From: Pholiota molesta
Taxonomy: Eukaryota; Basidiomycota; Agaricomycetes; Agaricales; Strophariaceae
Reading direction: 5' to 3'
DNA length: 64,000 bases
Assembly (NCBI GenBank): GCA_014925825.1
Contig: JACGCK010000226.1
Span: 1 to 64,000 of the forward strand
The notes beneath the pieces were generated by a model. The model was given only the letters and a program-made list of their open reading frames with translations, made no database searches and was not told where the DNA came from. Both the position numbers and the translations under genes were made by a program. Of this stretch, positions 46,672 to 59,591 are shown one piece after another (position 1 is the first letter of the stretch; the number at the start of each line of letters is the position of its first letter).

Positions 46672-48728
46672 TCAGCGAAACAACGCGAGAGGGATCGGCT
46701 TCCTCCTCAAACCACTGCTGGAAGTGCTCGACGCGCTCTCCTCGCTCCCCGCATCGCTGACAGTCGCACAACTCCCCCTCCTCCTCACGCCCACCGGCGC
46801 CCCAAACCCAAGCACCGGCGAGTCCGACCCACCACGCGCGTGCCCGCGCTGCGGCGACGCCGACGCCTGGCGACCCGGCGACCCCGACCCCGCGCTGCCC
46901 ATGGCGGCAGCGAACCCGCGGCCCGCCTTCCGCGGCGACATCAGCCCGCCGAAGGGGGACGTGGGCGTCTGCAGGACGGCGCTGCTGGCCTTCTTGTTGG
47001 ACTGGGAGGAGCCCCGTTTCGACGAGGCCTGCCCGCCGAAGTAGAGGCGCAGCTTGGAGGAGGCGCCGCGGCGCTCGTGCTCCTCGCGCACGGAGGCCAG
47101 GGTGGAGGTGCTCCACTTTGACTTGAGGGCGTGTTCTTCCATGTAGACGTGGTTCTTGGTTCCGGCAGAGGCAGGTGGCGACCCAGAGGCAGAGGAGTGG
47201 TAGTAGGAGAGCGAAGGCGAAGGTGGGAAGAAAGGTGAGTCGGCGGTGGGGGAAAAGAGGTCGGTAACTGCTTCTTGGCGTTGTGGAGATGAAATTTGCG
47301 GTTGAGGGGCAGGTTGTTGTGGAGAAACTTGGTCTTCGTCATCGAAGACAAATTCCAGGTCATTCTCGTTGTCCAACGCCTTGAACTCCGCCTCGAGATC
47401 GATATCAAAAGGCGTGGTTGGCAATGAGAGGGGAAGCATCATCCCACCGTCCAAGTCAAATGTCACGTCCTGCGCCGCGAAAGCGTCAAAGGAGGGTTGC
47501 GAATACGCACTGCCGGAGCTTTCAGAACGCACATCGCCCAGATCGACCTCGTAGATGGAGAACGAAAACGCCGACGACGACTCGTCGACGTCCGACTCGA
47601 AGATGAAATCTGCAGGAATGCTTGATCTTGGAAGGGGACGGTGGGCCACTGGAGGCAGTGTTTTGGCGGAGATCATAGGGAAGTCGACGATACTTTGCGT
47701 GGAAGAAATGGATGCAGGGCGGGCTGAGGCGATAGGGGGAGGCGGGGGAGGGTAGTTGGGAATGACGCTGCGCCTCCTTGCTCGCTTGCAGGCGAGAGCA
47801 GGGTCGACCTGTCCGCTGAAACGCGAAGGGGCGGGCGGAAGGGCCTTGGAGAGGCGCTGCTTCGAAGATGGCGTTGGAGATATAGAAATGATAGAGTCAG
47901 GCCTGGTAGTATTTTGATGCGGGAATAAAGGGGGCAGAGGGGAACGAAGAGTGATGGTCTTGGAGAATTCGCGAGAGTACCACTCCGAATCAGAGTCAGA
48001 GTCGGAATCATATGCTGCTGGCGTAGAATGGTTTTCTTTCACGGGTTGTTCAATGGCGATAATTTCGCGGAACGGAGAAGAGGAGCTTTGGCTGTGTTTC
48101 ATGATGACCAGGGGTTGGATTTCGACATGATATGGGTTTATGAATGACGATTCGTCGTCGGAAGTAGACGGTGTCAGAGGCATCGCTCCTGTTCGCGAGC
48201 GTGGGCTCGAAGAGAGTGAAGACGTGGGTGAGCCAGGGTCAAAGAAACCGAGGGGACTTGGAGGAGCAGGAAATTTGGTTGCTACATCCTCGAAGGCAAG
48301 TTTGAAGGAATCAGGGGAAACTTCGCGTGAAGGTGGCTTTGGGGCTGCCCGGGGCGAAGTGAGAAGGTTGTCATGTAGTGGCGAAAGGTCATTGGGGTCA
48401 TGCAACAGGATGTGACGCGCTATTCTGATGTCGGACATGTTGGCTTGCCTTCTCCTGGCTTTCAGACCTAATGTTCTGCTTGTGCTTGCTTGACAAGGAG
48501 GCATGGGTGAAGGGGACCGTGAAGACAGGCGCGATTCGTCCTCTTCGAGAATGATGTTGAGAGATTTCCCTCCCAATGAATCGGAATATGATAAGTCTGC
48601 TATTCTTCGTGCGCGCGCAGTGCGTCCTTGCCGTTTGATAATGGTATCTCGTGAAAACACTAGAGAAAGATCAGGTTTCAATGAGAGGAATATTTGAATT
48701 CTTTTGAACACTTACAACTCGAAGTCAT
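46672..48728 (-). CDS. large intrinsically disordered Ser/Pro-rich protein
   Basis: A 13-nt first exon (48716-48728, encoding MTSS plus one base) joins across a 56-bp intron (48660-48715) to a single long exon, giving 666 aa exactly in frame. The product is dominated by Ser, Pro and acidic patches. It has a basic start (KRQGRTARARR, possible nuclear signal), poly-Pro (NYPPPPPP), several SPR and SPS phosphorylation-like sites, acidic segments (DSDSDSDSEW; LEFVFDDEDQ) and the terminal motif RRKPIPLALFR. I recall similar RRKPIP-type C-termini in other agaricomycete disordered proteins but know no function. The long exon is unusual beside the intron-dense neighbours. A regulatory or scaffold role is only a guess. 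Confidence 0.8.
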
Positions 48729-50191
48729 GATTGATGTTCGTTGCTAGTTCGTTGATCAGTGTAATAAAGTCTATGGAGTTCTGGTGGAGAGTAAAGAGGA
48801 CAGACGTAACCAGGAGTCGAAAACAGACAGGGAGATTCAGAGCGCACATCCTTGTATTTAAGGGAGTACAAGGACCGCATTGTGCGATTGTTCAACAACG
48901 AACAAAGGATTGATGGCTACTGTACACCTGCCTTTTTCGGATTGCCGAGCGGAGTTTGAATTCCTAACCGCACTGTTCGACGCGCATTGTTCACCTTGAT
49001 AAATCACACATTAAGCTGAGTCTCTGACGCTGGTAAAGAGCACATGTAACTAACACTGTGCGACATGTTTGTCAGCTAGCTAACATATCTCACTTTCTAT
49101 TTTCCAAATTTATTCACGCAGTTCAACATTTTCACAAAATTTCGAATTATACAACAAGACGTCCAAAAGGCGTCTGTACACACTTGCGAATTGCTTAGGA
49201 ACATTGAAAATCGCAACTCGCAAGGTCCGATATTTGATCTGACAATATGTATGCATAAGATTCTCATGAAGCATAGCCAGCAAGATGCCAGTGTGCCCTG
49301 GGCTAGCCTCAATCATAATGTCGTAGTCTTAGATTCCTTGTCGATCTCTTCCCCGACATGGTGGTTCTTGGCGGTTCCTATTGATCGTAGTACTAGTACT
49401 TCCCATTGTTCACACATTATCCAACCATAAATTGGTTTGAAAGTCAACGTGTTACCTCGCCTCGCACTTAAAACCAACTCGCGACGGCGCGCGTATTTGC
49501 TGCACCTTTGTTCGATGCCGTCGGCAAAATCAACAAAGCCAAGCACTAGGCTGCTTGACATCAAATTAAACATTCAAATATTCAGCTACTTACAACCTCC
49601 ATAAAACACATTCATACGATGTGGACTGCCCTCCATTCTGGCGAAAAATTGTAAGGAGGAAAAGCTTCAAGAAGGCCTCTCTTGAGGCATCTATTTGCAC
49701 GCCCTCAGAAGCCAAACAACCCGTGGGATATAATAGGTGTCACGTGTTAAGTTCGCGCCGCGTCTCGCGTACAGTACGCGCGTGGTGTCTATACATGGTG
49801 CTTAGATTGCCTGTTGGGGAAATTATCTCGGGTATAGAAAGTGTCACAGATTCAGAGTGCCTGCGTACTTTATTTTCTCCAAGAAATCAAGGTTAGACCA
49901 CTCCGACTTTAACTTCCGAATATTGCATTTCAGGCTTCACAATTGGACTGACAATTTCTCTGATGCATGATCGTGCAGTCTATACCACAAATAAGTTACC
50001 GAGGTTTTCTCTCCGGATTGGGACAGCGCTAGTCGCGTGAGTAAGCTTCCAATGAATTTTACCAAGCTACAAGAAGATAGATGTAGATTGTAAGGAAGCG
50101 ATCAGAGTATATACCGCAAAGCTACAATATACGAATATTGCAAGAAATACATAATGCTTTCTGTAATAAGTCGAAAGTTCAAAAGATCGGC
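48729..50191. other. intergenic DNA, no supported gene
   Basis: Only short frames without recognisable features occur on either strand. Confidence 0.6.
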
Positions 50192-51949
50192 TCAGTTGGT
50201 GGTGGCATCTGTAAAGGGAGTGGTAGCCAAACCAACACGCCCGTTCGCGGTGTCATAGACAGAATAGAACCGCTCAAGGAAAGTCAAGCCCGCAATAAAA
50301 TCGAGTCCTGCACCACTATTCGAGCCAGCATCGCCCACAACAAGATAGATACTGGACGCACTACCCCCAATATTCGTATTGAGCGACCGAGGCCAGATTT
50401 GCGCATTGGGGGTCAATTCAAAGGTTTTCTAAATGCGAGGCAAATGAATGAGATTTCGACCATAAAACTGAGAGTATATCACTTACCCCTCCAGAGATAA
50501 AGTATAAGCTCGAAAGGCTGCTGTACTGAGCAGAAGTAACTCGGAGCAACCCCGTAGTACTATCAGAAACAGCGCCGGTGGCAGACTCGTATTTCTTAAA
50601 GGCATCTGAGGCTATCAGAATAAGGGTTGTTCCTTGGGAAAATTTTGTTCAATGTGTATGTTATTTGACAGCTAGATATAGCTTACCGGTATCAACAATA
50701 CCGGCGGTACTCGACAAAATTGTTTTGGACTTTCCGTAGCGGATGGACGAATCGATGCCCCAGTACCCGCTTGCAGGAGAGGTAGTCGTCAAAGGCCTAT
50801 TAAGGAGCGACTTTAGAAGTGAATCCAAACTACATGAAGACACTTACATGTAAGCTATAGATCCGGTGAATTTAGAGCTATCAGTTCCGCCTAGTATGCA
50901 TATCGTTGTGATCGGTTAGCTATTCCGTATATTCTTTCAATTGTCGCAAGAAATTTACCCCAGGTAATCTCTCCGTTGATAACTTCATTGACGGTAGTAG
51001 GCTCAAAAGAGATACCGATGGTATGGGCATTGATTAGACCATGTGAGTAAAGTGTGTCTGTCACGGTTGGAATGGACGATTCAGTTCCAGGCGACAGAGT
51101 TCCGACAGTGAGTTCGACAGGACCGAGGCTATTATTGAGAGAGGATCAATAAAATGCCCAGTAGCCCGAGGATTTAATTAATACCCAAGAATGCCATCGA
51201 CACCGGGAAAGCCAGAACTCTCCGAAGCAACTCCAATGGACTGTTTCACAGCAACGAGGTTGGAGGTCAAGGTAACAGAATCGGTATACTCAGTGCCTAT
51301 GAGTAAGAGGCTACTTTAGCGAACTTGAACTCCAAGCAAGTATTGTATTACGTACCAGAAAAAGAACCTGATCCATAAGTCACCGACTGTGATAATGTAT
51401 CGTAGGTGTACGACTTCAATAAGATTAGAACATCTAAAATCAGTTTGACTTACCACAGAATCTGATGTTTTAGCGCTGGTGCTCGTCTTGGTGTACCTCC
51501 TATCAGCTCCAACCCAGGTATTTGAGCTATTGTTATCATAAAACAATTTAGATTAATTACAAGGGGAAAAAGTAGGTATGGGCGAGCAATAAGCGACTGA
51601 CCTTCCCGTATCGACGACAAGCGAATCTGCGTTTATCAGAGGTCAGATCAACACCCTATATCATGATTTACTACTCACACGTAGTAGCTGGACTACCGAC
51701 ACCAATGGAGGCAGTGTACTGCACTGCCTGGTTTGTAACCGGCTCGTTGACAATGGAGCGAGTGTCGAAACACCCTTTAGTTCTGAAATGCCTGGCTCTC
51801 GCCTGATCATGGCGAACGAGGTTGTGAATGCTTGAGAGGTTGAGATGTCGAGAAATAGGCAAGGTTACAGGGGATCGATTAACTACCACTGGATTGGCTG
51901 CGACGGAAAGAACAAGAAGAAAACAGGGGATGGCGATGGCAAACGACAT
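50192..51949 (-). CDS. secreted aspartic protease, pepsin family A1 (copy 1)
   Basis: ATG at 51949 encodes a signal peptide (MSFAIAIPCFLLVLSVAANP), then a propeptide with HNLVRHDQARARH. The first catalytic motif, VVDTGS, is split by an intron; SNTWVGA follows. The body contains VTYGSGSFSG, GVDGILGLGP and NGEITWGG. The second catalytic motif is GIVDTGTTLILIA. The C-terminus has LTPNAQIWPRS...GLDFIAGLTFLERFYSVYDT and ends TDATTN at 50192. Both catalytic aspartates are present. It is of the polyporopepsin type used by basidiomycetes for extracellular protein digestion. About ten short introns match those of copy 2 in position. Confidence 0.93.
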
Positions 51950-52622
51950 GTTGCTAGTGCGCTTGCCTCGAAGCGTCGAGGAACAAGTAGGGTAATATTG
52001 TAGCTGCTGGACGTTGTTCTTCTTATACGACAGCCTTACCATTCTTTGCACGTTATTCGGATAGTCTACACTTCTGTGATCAATCATCGTAATATAACTT
52101 CCATCTTGGGATAGCTGCAAGTTAGCTGTTGCGCTGAAGGATCTATAATTAGCGAAGTCAGTCTATAGCTGGCTACAGTCTGCTAAGATAATCAACTGGG
52201 TCGTATGGACAATGATACATCTTCCCTGCATCGATGATCAGCCGTTGCTTTATCACTGTAGCAAAGGTATCAGGAAGCCTGTATTGACGAGATTAAATGA
52301 GAGTTCCTTCCTATCCGTGCTTGCCATGCCATTTTAATCCTTTCGGATGGTTCCTACGCGTGAACGTGATCCAGCAAAGCATGTGCAGATCCCAAGGTGT
52401 GAAGAAGCAAATTATATAGAGTTAATACAAGCAAGCCTTCGGATAAGAGCAATCAATATCGAGAGCTTAGGATCCCTCTCCTAAATACCCTCGAGTGATC
52501 ATTGAGTATGAGCGTCTGAACATCTGAGGAACCCATGCAATCCACGTCGAGAAACCAGCTTGATAAATTGTCCATGTACGCTTGAAATAGAGTTTCGAAT
52601 GATGTGTTTGGTCCTCTACATA
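51950..52622. other. intergenic DNA between protease copies
   Basis: This holds the promoter of copy 1 and the 3' flank of copy 2. No gene supported. Confidence 0.6.
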
Positions 52623-54368
52623 TTAGTTGGTATTTGCATCCGTAAATGGTGTTGTTGCGAAACCGACTCGGTTATTGGTGGTATCGTAGACGGAGTAGAA
52701 GCGCTCAAGGAATCCATAGCCATTGATGAAATCGAGGCCTGAACCGCTATTCGAACCAATGTCGCCGACGATGAGATAAATTTTGTCCGCGGAGCCGCCG
52801 ATGGCGCTGTTGAGAGAACGAGGCCATATTTGTGCATTTGGCGTCAATTCAAAGGTTGTCTAGATAAGGGCACGTGAAAAGGATGAGATTCGGACGATGG
52901 CAGCAGACCGGATATACATACTCCTCCAGTAGTAAAGAACAGACTTTGAAGATTGGCGTATTGGGCCGGGGTAATTGCGAGTAACCCGGTGGTGCTGTCG
53001 GGAATTGCCCCAGTAGCCGCTTTGTAGAGATTGAATCCATCAGTGGCGATGAGAATAAGAGTTGTGCCTAGAACAAACAAATTAGATATAGAGTTTCTGG
53101 ATATCCAAGCTTTAGACGTACCAGTATCAACAATTCCCGCAGTTGTGGAGAGTATACTTGCCGAATCGCCGTAACGAATGGACTGGTTAATACCCCAGTA
53201 GTTGGATGCAGGCGACGTCGACGTTACAGGGCTATGAGAGGTATGGCGTTAATATCAGCCAAAAAAAACAGCAAGAAATAACGTACACATATGTAATTTC
53301 TCCAGTAAATTTTGTACTGTCAGTTCCGCCTGTTGGAATGAATGTAGCAGTTAGCCCGAGCTTGTAGGAAGAATCGCAACATATTTACCCCAAGTAATCT
53401 CCCCGTTGACATCATCTTCTGTAGTAGTAGGCTGGAAAGAAATACCAATTGCGTTGACATCAATCACCCCGTTTGTGAAGAGGTTGTCGGTCACAGTAGG
53501 AATTGTGGATGTCAAAGCAGGAGCCAATGTCCCCTTCGTTAGATCTGTGGGTCCAATGCTGATCGGATGCACTCATTATTTATATGCTCTTTAGTAGTTC
53601 AGCAATCTGACGCTCACCCAAGAATACCATCTACACCAGAGAATCCATTGGAAACCTCAGCAACGCCAATAGACTGCTTAGGAATGACGAGACTTGGGGT
53701 AATGGTAACGGTATCGATATATTCGAGCCCTAAAGATATTCAGAACTCTCAACATATATAAAATCATCGAATTGACCCACCAGCGAACTGTCCAGATCCA
53801 TACGTCACAGTCTAATTTCGCAGAATAATTAGTATGACCGAAGTTGTAGTAAGATATATCGACTTTCCACCGCGTTTCCTTCCAGTGAGCTCGACGACGT
53901 CTGCACGTATCCTTTGGTAAGATTGGCTCCAACCCACGTATTAGAGCTGTCGTAACCAAAGATAGATAGTTAGAACAACGACCAATTTTATGATACTCTG
54001 GATTACAGACCTTCCTGTATCAACTATGAGAGAATCTACATTGCGATGAATATAATGAGGGAAGCGGTCAACGGGTAACGATAAAACTCACAATTGGTCG
54101 CAGGATTTCCGACACCAAGGGTGGCTACATATGTAACCGCTTGGTTGTCGACGGGCTCGGAATTGCCAGCAGGATTACCGGCGCTTGAGGTCATAGCCCT
54201 ATTCTTGAGATACGTTGCCCTGGCTTGATCATGGCGGACGAGGTTATGGGCGCTCGTAAGGTTGAGGCGACGAGACATAGACAAAGTCACGAGCGACTGG
54301 TCGAGCTGCACCGGTTTAGCGGCAGCAGAGTTTGCAAGGAAAGCAGTCAAAAGAGCGGTCAGGAGCAT
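52623..54368 (-). CDS. secreted aspartic protease, pepsin family A1 (copy 2)
   Basis: ATG at 54368 starts the signal peptide MLLTALLTAFLANSAAAKP. The propeptide has the same HNLVRHDQARA motif as copy 1. The first motif IVDTGS is split by an intron at the same place and followed by SNTWVGA. The second is GIVDTGTTLILIATDG. The C-terminal lobe shows LTPNAQIWPRS...GLDFINGYGFLERFYSVYDT and ends TDANTN. All catalytic residues are intact. It is a tandem paralogue of copy 1 on the same strand, diverged mainly in the propeptide and in the region between the Asp motifs. A longer minus-strand frame to 54398 lacks an ATG, so 54368 is the start. Confidence 0.93.
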
Positions 54369-55350
54369 CTTGGTCGATGAGACGGGTGGCCGTTGCAAGA
54401 GGGTCCGATCAGCAAACGGAAAAGGCGCAGTCCTTTTATACCTCTAAAACCAAATGACGAACAGAGAATACGGTTCGGTACGGCCTTAAATTCGATGGGG
54501 AATGCGGACCCCTGAAGGCTGATATCCATTGTCATTGGATGAGGCTGACAATAATATTCGTTCTCGGTCAGTTAACGGACAATTTATATTTTATATTTGA
54601 CCGTCACTCCACAACATGCCGTATACTTACCGACGACAGGCGAAAGTTGGAGCGAACCTGAGCGAACTATCTTTCAGGAGAATTATCATCTGAAAATCAT
54701 CAGCTATCATGCTGCATCAGTGGCGTAAATGAAGAGGTAAGTAAGTTGAGCGAAAAGTCTTTCAAATGTAAGTCAAAGAAGCTTACTACGTCAAGTGATT
54801 CTGGTCACTTTTTATTTTGTATATCATCGGTACACTGGAACCAGTAGAATGAAGTCACTGTCAATTGAGAACCCTATCTTTGAGCACTGAAGCGCTGAGG
54901 GGTCAACCTAAAAATAGATTCATGGTCGGAATGTTTCACAGATATATGGCTTAGCTCTGACAGAATGAATTTCATGAAATAGATTGGTCTGCACTAGCCA
55001 TAATTCAATATGAACCGAGGAGCTAGAACCTGTTGAAGTCCACGTGTTACTTGTTAATGCAATATGACTTTGAGAGGATGAGTAGTTCCTACTTACCAAA
55101 AGGATTATAGAGAAATTGATGTGTTGAAATCGCCTAAAGGACCATGATCAGTCCATCATTGAGCGTTATATCCTAGTTGAGTCTAATTGTCTTACTATTT
55201 CGGTGTATGTATCGTCAATCGGCACTGATGACTTTGTCTCCTGACAATGGCCATGGGAGATAGACACGTACGATGTTGTACCTACCTACCTACATCAACA
55301 AACCTCAAGCGTTTCCAGCATGCTGCCGCAGAAGAAAGCAGGAAGTCCTA
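54369..55350. other. intergenic DNA, no supported gene
   Basis: No frame with coding character is visible. A CCTACCTACCTAC microsatellite lies at about 55280. Confidence 0.6.
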
Positions 55351-56259
55351 TTAGAAGTCATCAGCCTCTTCCCAGGATATAAGTTTCTGGATACCGGACT
55401 TGCCTGGAGAGATTTTGAGTAATGTACCGTCCCACATTGCGAACCACTTTTCAGATGAAAACTGTACTGACCAGATGGCAAACGCGAAGGCGATGGCGTC
55501 TCGGACCTCTTACGCTTCAAGTTCTGGAAGCTAGACGACTCCAAGGGCTGTTTTTTCAACGTCGTGCCGAGCTTGGCGGGTTTTAGCGACGGTCGCAAAA
55601 AGTCATCCATAAATTGCCGGTTTTCATTGAGGAGTGTACGATTAGTAGTGTCTTGGTCATATTCCTGACCAGATTCATAAAATAGCAGATTATGATGAGC
55701 AATGAATCGAAATGTTTAACGCAGCACATACCAGTAGACCTTTATGGATTCGTTGAATGGTCTGTTTCATCAGAACAAGGTGATGTGCTATCTTTTGCTC
55801 CGCCCTTACAGCTTTCAAACCTACGAGATAGAACTAAAGCCTCCAATTTATATACACAACATTCAAAGAGAAAAGCCGACCTTGTAACCTAACTAACCGG
55901 CACAGGCCTCAGGACATGGTCTCCAAGCTCATCAACTACCCTTTGCAGATGTGCTTCATACTCCTTGAGCGCATTGTTCAAAGGGTGTCTTTTCTTCGCC
56001 ACACCCGCCACCTGCACCTGATGCGCCGTAAGCTTTGCCTTGACCCCCTCCGAGAGGAACGCCGACTTGTGCTCGGCAAGAGACAGTCAAGGCGCACTTC
56101 AGCCGAGTCCAGCGCGTCGCGGCAGGCGGTGTATCCAGCGAGGAGAGTTTTGAACTCTTGGAAGGCGCGAAATGCGGCTGGGGAGAATTCGTTATTCGTG
56201 AGTGCTAGGAGGAGCTTTGCGCTTAAGGTGATGTCGCCCGTATCAGAGATAGTAGGCAT
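55351..56259 (-). CDS. unrecognised helical (coiled-coil) protein
   Basis: Five exons assemble in frame. ATG at 56259 begins MPTISDTGDITLSAKLLLAL and runs to LDSAE. A GTGCGC donor there (the only GT in the exon) pairs with an acceptor 50 or 59 nt away. Exon 2 gives KLTAHQVQVAGVAKKRHPLN and LKEYEAHLQRVVDELGDHVL. Exon 3 gives LKAVRAEQKIAHHLVLMKQT. Exon 4 gives EYDQDTTNRTLLNENRQFMD, then a basic Ser/Pro stretch with LKRKRSETPSP. The last exon encodes SGIQKLISWEEADDF before the stop at 55351. It is mostly alpha-helical with heptad-like leucines and a possible nuclear signal. No family recognised; a structural role in a complex is plausible only from composition. Confidence 0.7.
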
Positions 56260-56544
56260 TGTAGATGGGGGATGGGTTTATTTTCCAAAAGTTTGCCTGT
56301 TATATTCCCCTCGCGCCGTTGGAGCTTCTAGCCGTTATTGCGATGCTAACGAAATTTGAAATTTGGATCCTGCAAAGGAAAGAAACATTCCACGTTGTAC
56401 TGTCATTGAACAAAGAATTCAGTCTCTTGTCGATTCATGCATAGTTGAATTCCTGTCAGAACAACAAATCATATCCCAGAAAATTTATATAGGTACATCA
56501 CATCTGATAGTGCAGGATAGTTCCCCGTGCGTTCTTCGCAAACT

Positions 56545-57532
56545 CTACGTCCCCAGACGCCTCCCAGAACCCCACGTGTGCCCTGTCGATGCTCCAGTGG
56601 TGGGAGTACCTGCCGGCGCTGTGACATGGACGCCTGAGCGCGCAAGTCCGGCCGCCGCACCTCCCGCCGCAGGCGGCCGGCGAGGACGCCCCTCCTCTCC
56701 AAACAGACGGCGAAGCCACTGCGGCGCCATAGAGTACGGCCCTAGCAGACCGCGCGAGCCGAGCTCGCTGCCCCAGACTGTCCACCACCACAGATGCCCT
56801 ACGGCCGCACCGGCGACAGCCAACGCTGCTGCACTGGTACCGTACACGACGAGGTCCATCGCTATGAGGACGTATGGATAATAGGTGATGGGGATAGTGA
56901 TAAGACCCATGATGGAGGTCATCGCGCCCGGTGGGGCGAGGGAGGAATAGAGATACACGAGGCACACGAGGAAGGGGCGGAAGAAGATCATAGCGCCGAG
57001 CGGGAGCGTAGCTACCTGAAGGAGCGGTCAGGGTTTGGTTGGATGTTGCGAAAAGGAACTTACAATTATGGCGCCGCATGCCCAGAACATTTGCCATGCG
57101 AGATCTGCTGAACGGTTGGAATACGATCTGCTCTCAATATCGTTTGCTGTGCGGCTAATAAAGCAAGTTGGTTAAATCAGAAGCCTACATGGCATGATAA
57201 TTCCTTACTATAGCATGACGAGATCGAACACATATGCAAGTCCATCACCTAGGAAAAGTCATTATAATCCTACAATGAGTGTTCCACATGGAATCACCTC
57301 CTAAGAAGAATGAAGTGTAAAGTCTCCAGAGCTAAATAAAGAGATCAGCATGAGCAGTCAAAATGGCAAAAGTTTCTACCTGAAATTTCTTGGTGATGAA
57401 TGGCGTGAAGAAAACAATAGTATATGGCGATACTAGCTTCATAAGAACTGGTATGGTGATTCCCAGTGACGATCCAACGAGGAATCGCGTCACTGGAGGG
57501 ACCTTTCTAATTTCAGCTATTAGTTGGTCCAT
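56545..57532 (-). CDS. Derlin (DER1-like ERAD membrane protein)
   Basis: ATG at 57532 encodes MDQLIAEIRKVPPVTRFLVG, the characteristic Derlin start before the first membrane segment. The next exons supply LWRLYTSFFLG with the conserved WR motif and GLAYVFDLVMLYR. Further helices follow: FWACGAIIVATLPLGAMIFF, VLIAMDLVVYGTSAAALAVA, and GAAVGHLWWWT with the GxxxG-type motif. The C-terminal tail is Gly/Pro-rich and faces the cytosol. Derlins are rhomboid pseudoproteases of the endoplasmic reticulum that help retrotranslocate misfolded proteins to the p97/Cdc48 system. The gene is complete, with about four introns. Confidence 0.93.
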
Positions 57533-57829
57533 TTTTTGAAGATGTTGGGCGATTTAGAAGGAGTTAGGGATGGGCCATAGGCTGAAGAAAGGAAAGCTGG
57601 ACACGGAGCAGAAAGTCAGACGCCGAAAGGCTAGTGACGTGTTGTGAACACGTGGACCACGTGCACAAATCAGCCGAAGGTGCGCCGTGCGCCGCGGCCC
57701 GCCGCCGTGCGCCATCCCCCGCCATCCGAAGATTTCACGACGCATTGATGAATATGAACTGCTCAACAACTACAACACACTTCGATTATCCAAATACACA
57801 TCAAATAAACTAAAGCCACGAATCACGAT

Positions 57830-59255
57830 ATGGCATCGGATCTGCCATACGAACTTCACGAACTTATCTGCAGTTATCTAGAGGCTTCGACACTTGCACC
57901 TTATTCTATGACCTGTCACAAATTCCATTCCATCGCACAAAAATCTATCTTCTCCAAGGTTAATTTGACATTTCCCCGAACGACAGGAATCCAAAACAGC
58001 CGGACCGAAATACTATCGCGTCTCTCAACAAGTTCACCTCAGATTTGCGAACTCGTTGAAACAGTGTCACTCATCGATAGGCGACATCTGCCGTTGAACT
58101 CATGCCTTTGGGATGATCCAATGTTATCATCGTTGCTTTTTCGCCTACGGAATGTCAAGAACTTTAGCATGGAAAGTTTTGCACTAGGCTCCCTTGATTG
58201 GATATCTATCAGGCCGACGGTACAAGATGCTTTGATAAACGTGTTCCATTCCAATGCCCTCACCAGTCTGGCCTTATATCGCGTTGTGGATGTCTCCCTA
58301 GATGTCCTCGATGGGTGTAGCGCATTGCAAGACCTCTCGCTTGAGCTCGTCTCCTTCCCGAAACAGGATAGGGACGCTTTCTTCGCAACCTCCCGGACAA
58401 CTCAAACTCAGCGCGGCAGGAGAGCACGACTTAAATCCTTGCGCCTTACTCTGTCCGACCCTCTATTCCATTTCTTTCTACATGGATCACTACTCCCGTC
58501 TGTGGCCTTGACGTCACGAAGCTTCAGCGTTTCGCCGCTTCGATGACCATGGAATATTACGACCATGGAAACGTGAACAGGATCTTGCAAGCGTGCGCCC
58601 AAACACTCGAAGTTTTCTGTTTTAGCCCAACATTCCAATGTAAGTACGTGAAGCACATTATTACGTTATTCAATTTTCTAACATGTCTCCCCAGCGAATC
58701 CGGATGTAGAACATATGGCAATCAATCCTATCGACATTAACATCTTGCCCTCCCTGCGGATCCTACGCATTCGCTTAGGTGTTGAGGCATCAGCATTAAG
58801 GAGACATAGCGTTCGAGTTCGCGCACCCCAAGACTATTTCCCATGGATCTTCAACCTCATTAATCAACTCTCGCCTTCGAATTCTGTCTCCGAGATATCA
58901 ATCAAACTCAGTCTACTCAAAGAGCGCGAAATGGCTGGCGCACATGGTATTGTTGATATGTCAATATGGCGGCCACTTGACATCTTGCTCGCCTCCCATG
59001 TTGCCAATTCTTTTCGTCGGTTTACGCTTATTGCTCTTGCAGAGGAATTTAACGTTCCGAATGATGTGGCGGTAGTAATCAAGCAATCATTCCCGAAACT
59101 CGAGGAGGCAAAGGTTTTAAACGTTCAGATGTCGAATGGTGAGCGATACTTGTCATTTATACGCGTTGAAATTTTTAATGGTCTCCATAGCACTCCGAGG
59201 TTTTTTCTGCCACCCAGATGATGATGATCTCCTTGTGAGGACTAAGGTGTATTGA
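57830..59255 (+). pseudogene. F-box protein 1 with apparent one-base deletion
   Basis: MASDLPYELHELICSYLEAS opens an F-box-like domain (LPYELHELICSYLEASTL...CHKFHSIAQKSIF), followed by a region collinear with F-box genes 2 and 3 (CLWDDPMLSSLLFRLRNVKNF). Near 58471-58479 the frame must shift by one base. The sister gene has TTCTTTTCTACGTGG where this has TTTCTTTCTACATGG. Beyond it the other frame continues with TWITT...LDVTKLQRF, an intron after PTFQ (about 58639-58694), and a final exon ending LLVRTKVY at 59255. It is either a pseudogene or a sequencing error in a T-rich run. If intact, the product would be an SCF substrate adaptor binding Skp1. Confidence 0.75.
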
Positions 59256-59591
59256 TTCGCAACCACGTTAGGAATATTTATATTCATCTATTTTACTAGT
59301 ACTTATACTTATACTGTATCTTCATATACTTACAATAATGAGCTTTTCAGTCCGCGCAGGTATGCCACAAGCCCACAGTGCTTAGTGTGTACATACCATA
59401 TATTAGATTAACATCTCTCTTGCATCTCTCCCTGAATTCCGACAGTGGTTTGACTGTGGCAATCTTGTAAAGACGCATATTTTCGGTGCGCGTGATGTGG
59501 CAACATTTATTGATAGATGTTTACTCTTGGTTCACCGAGCTGACGCAAATTGAACATTCCATCTTCATTCCATCTTATTCTTCAACACTTC

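Noticed and set aside
46546..47755. Several GC-rich frames on both strands overlapping the disordered protein
   Set aside because: They are antisense or alternative frames of the long exon 46672-48659, whose product has a consistent Ser/Pro-rich composition and joins its first exon in frame.
56041..56120. Apparent frameshift in the first exon of the helical protein at 55351-56259
   Set aside because: A GTGCGC donor, the only GT in the exon, with an acceptor 50 or 59 nt downstream restores the frame, so an ordinary intron explains it.
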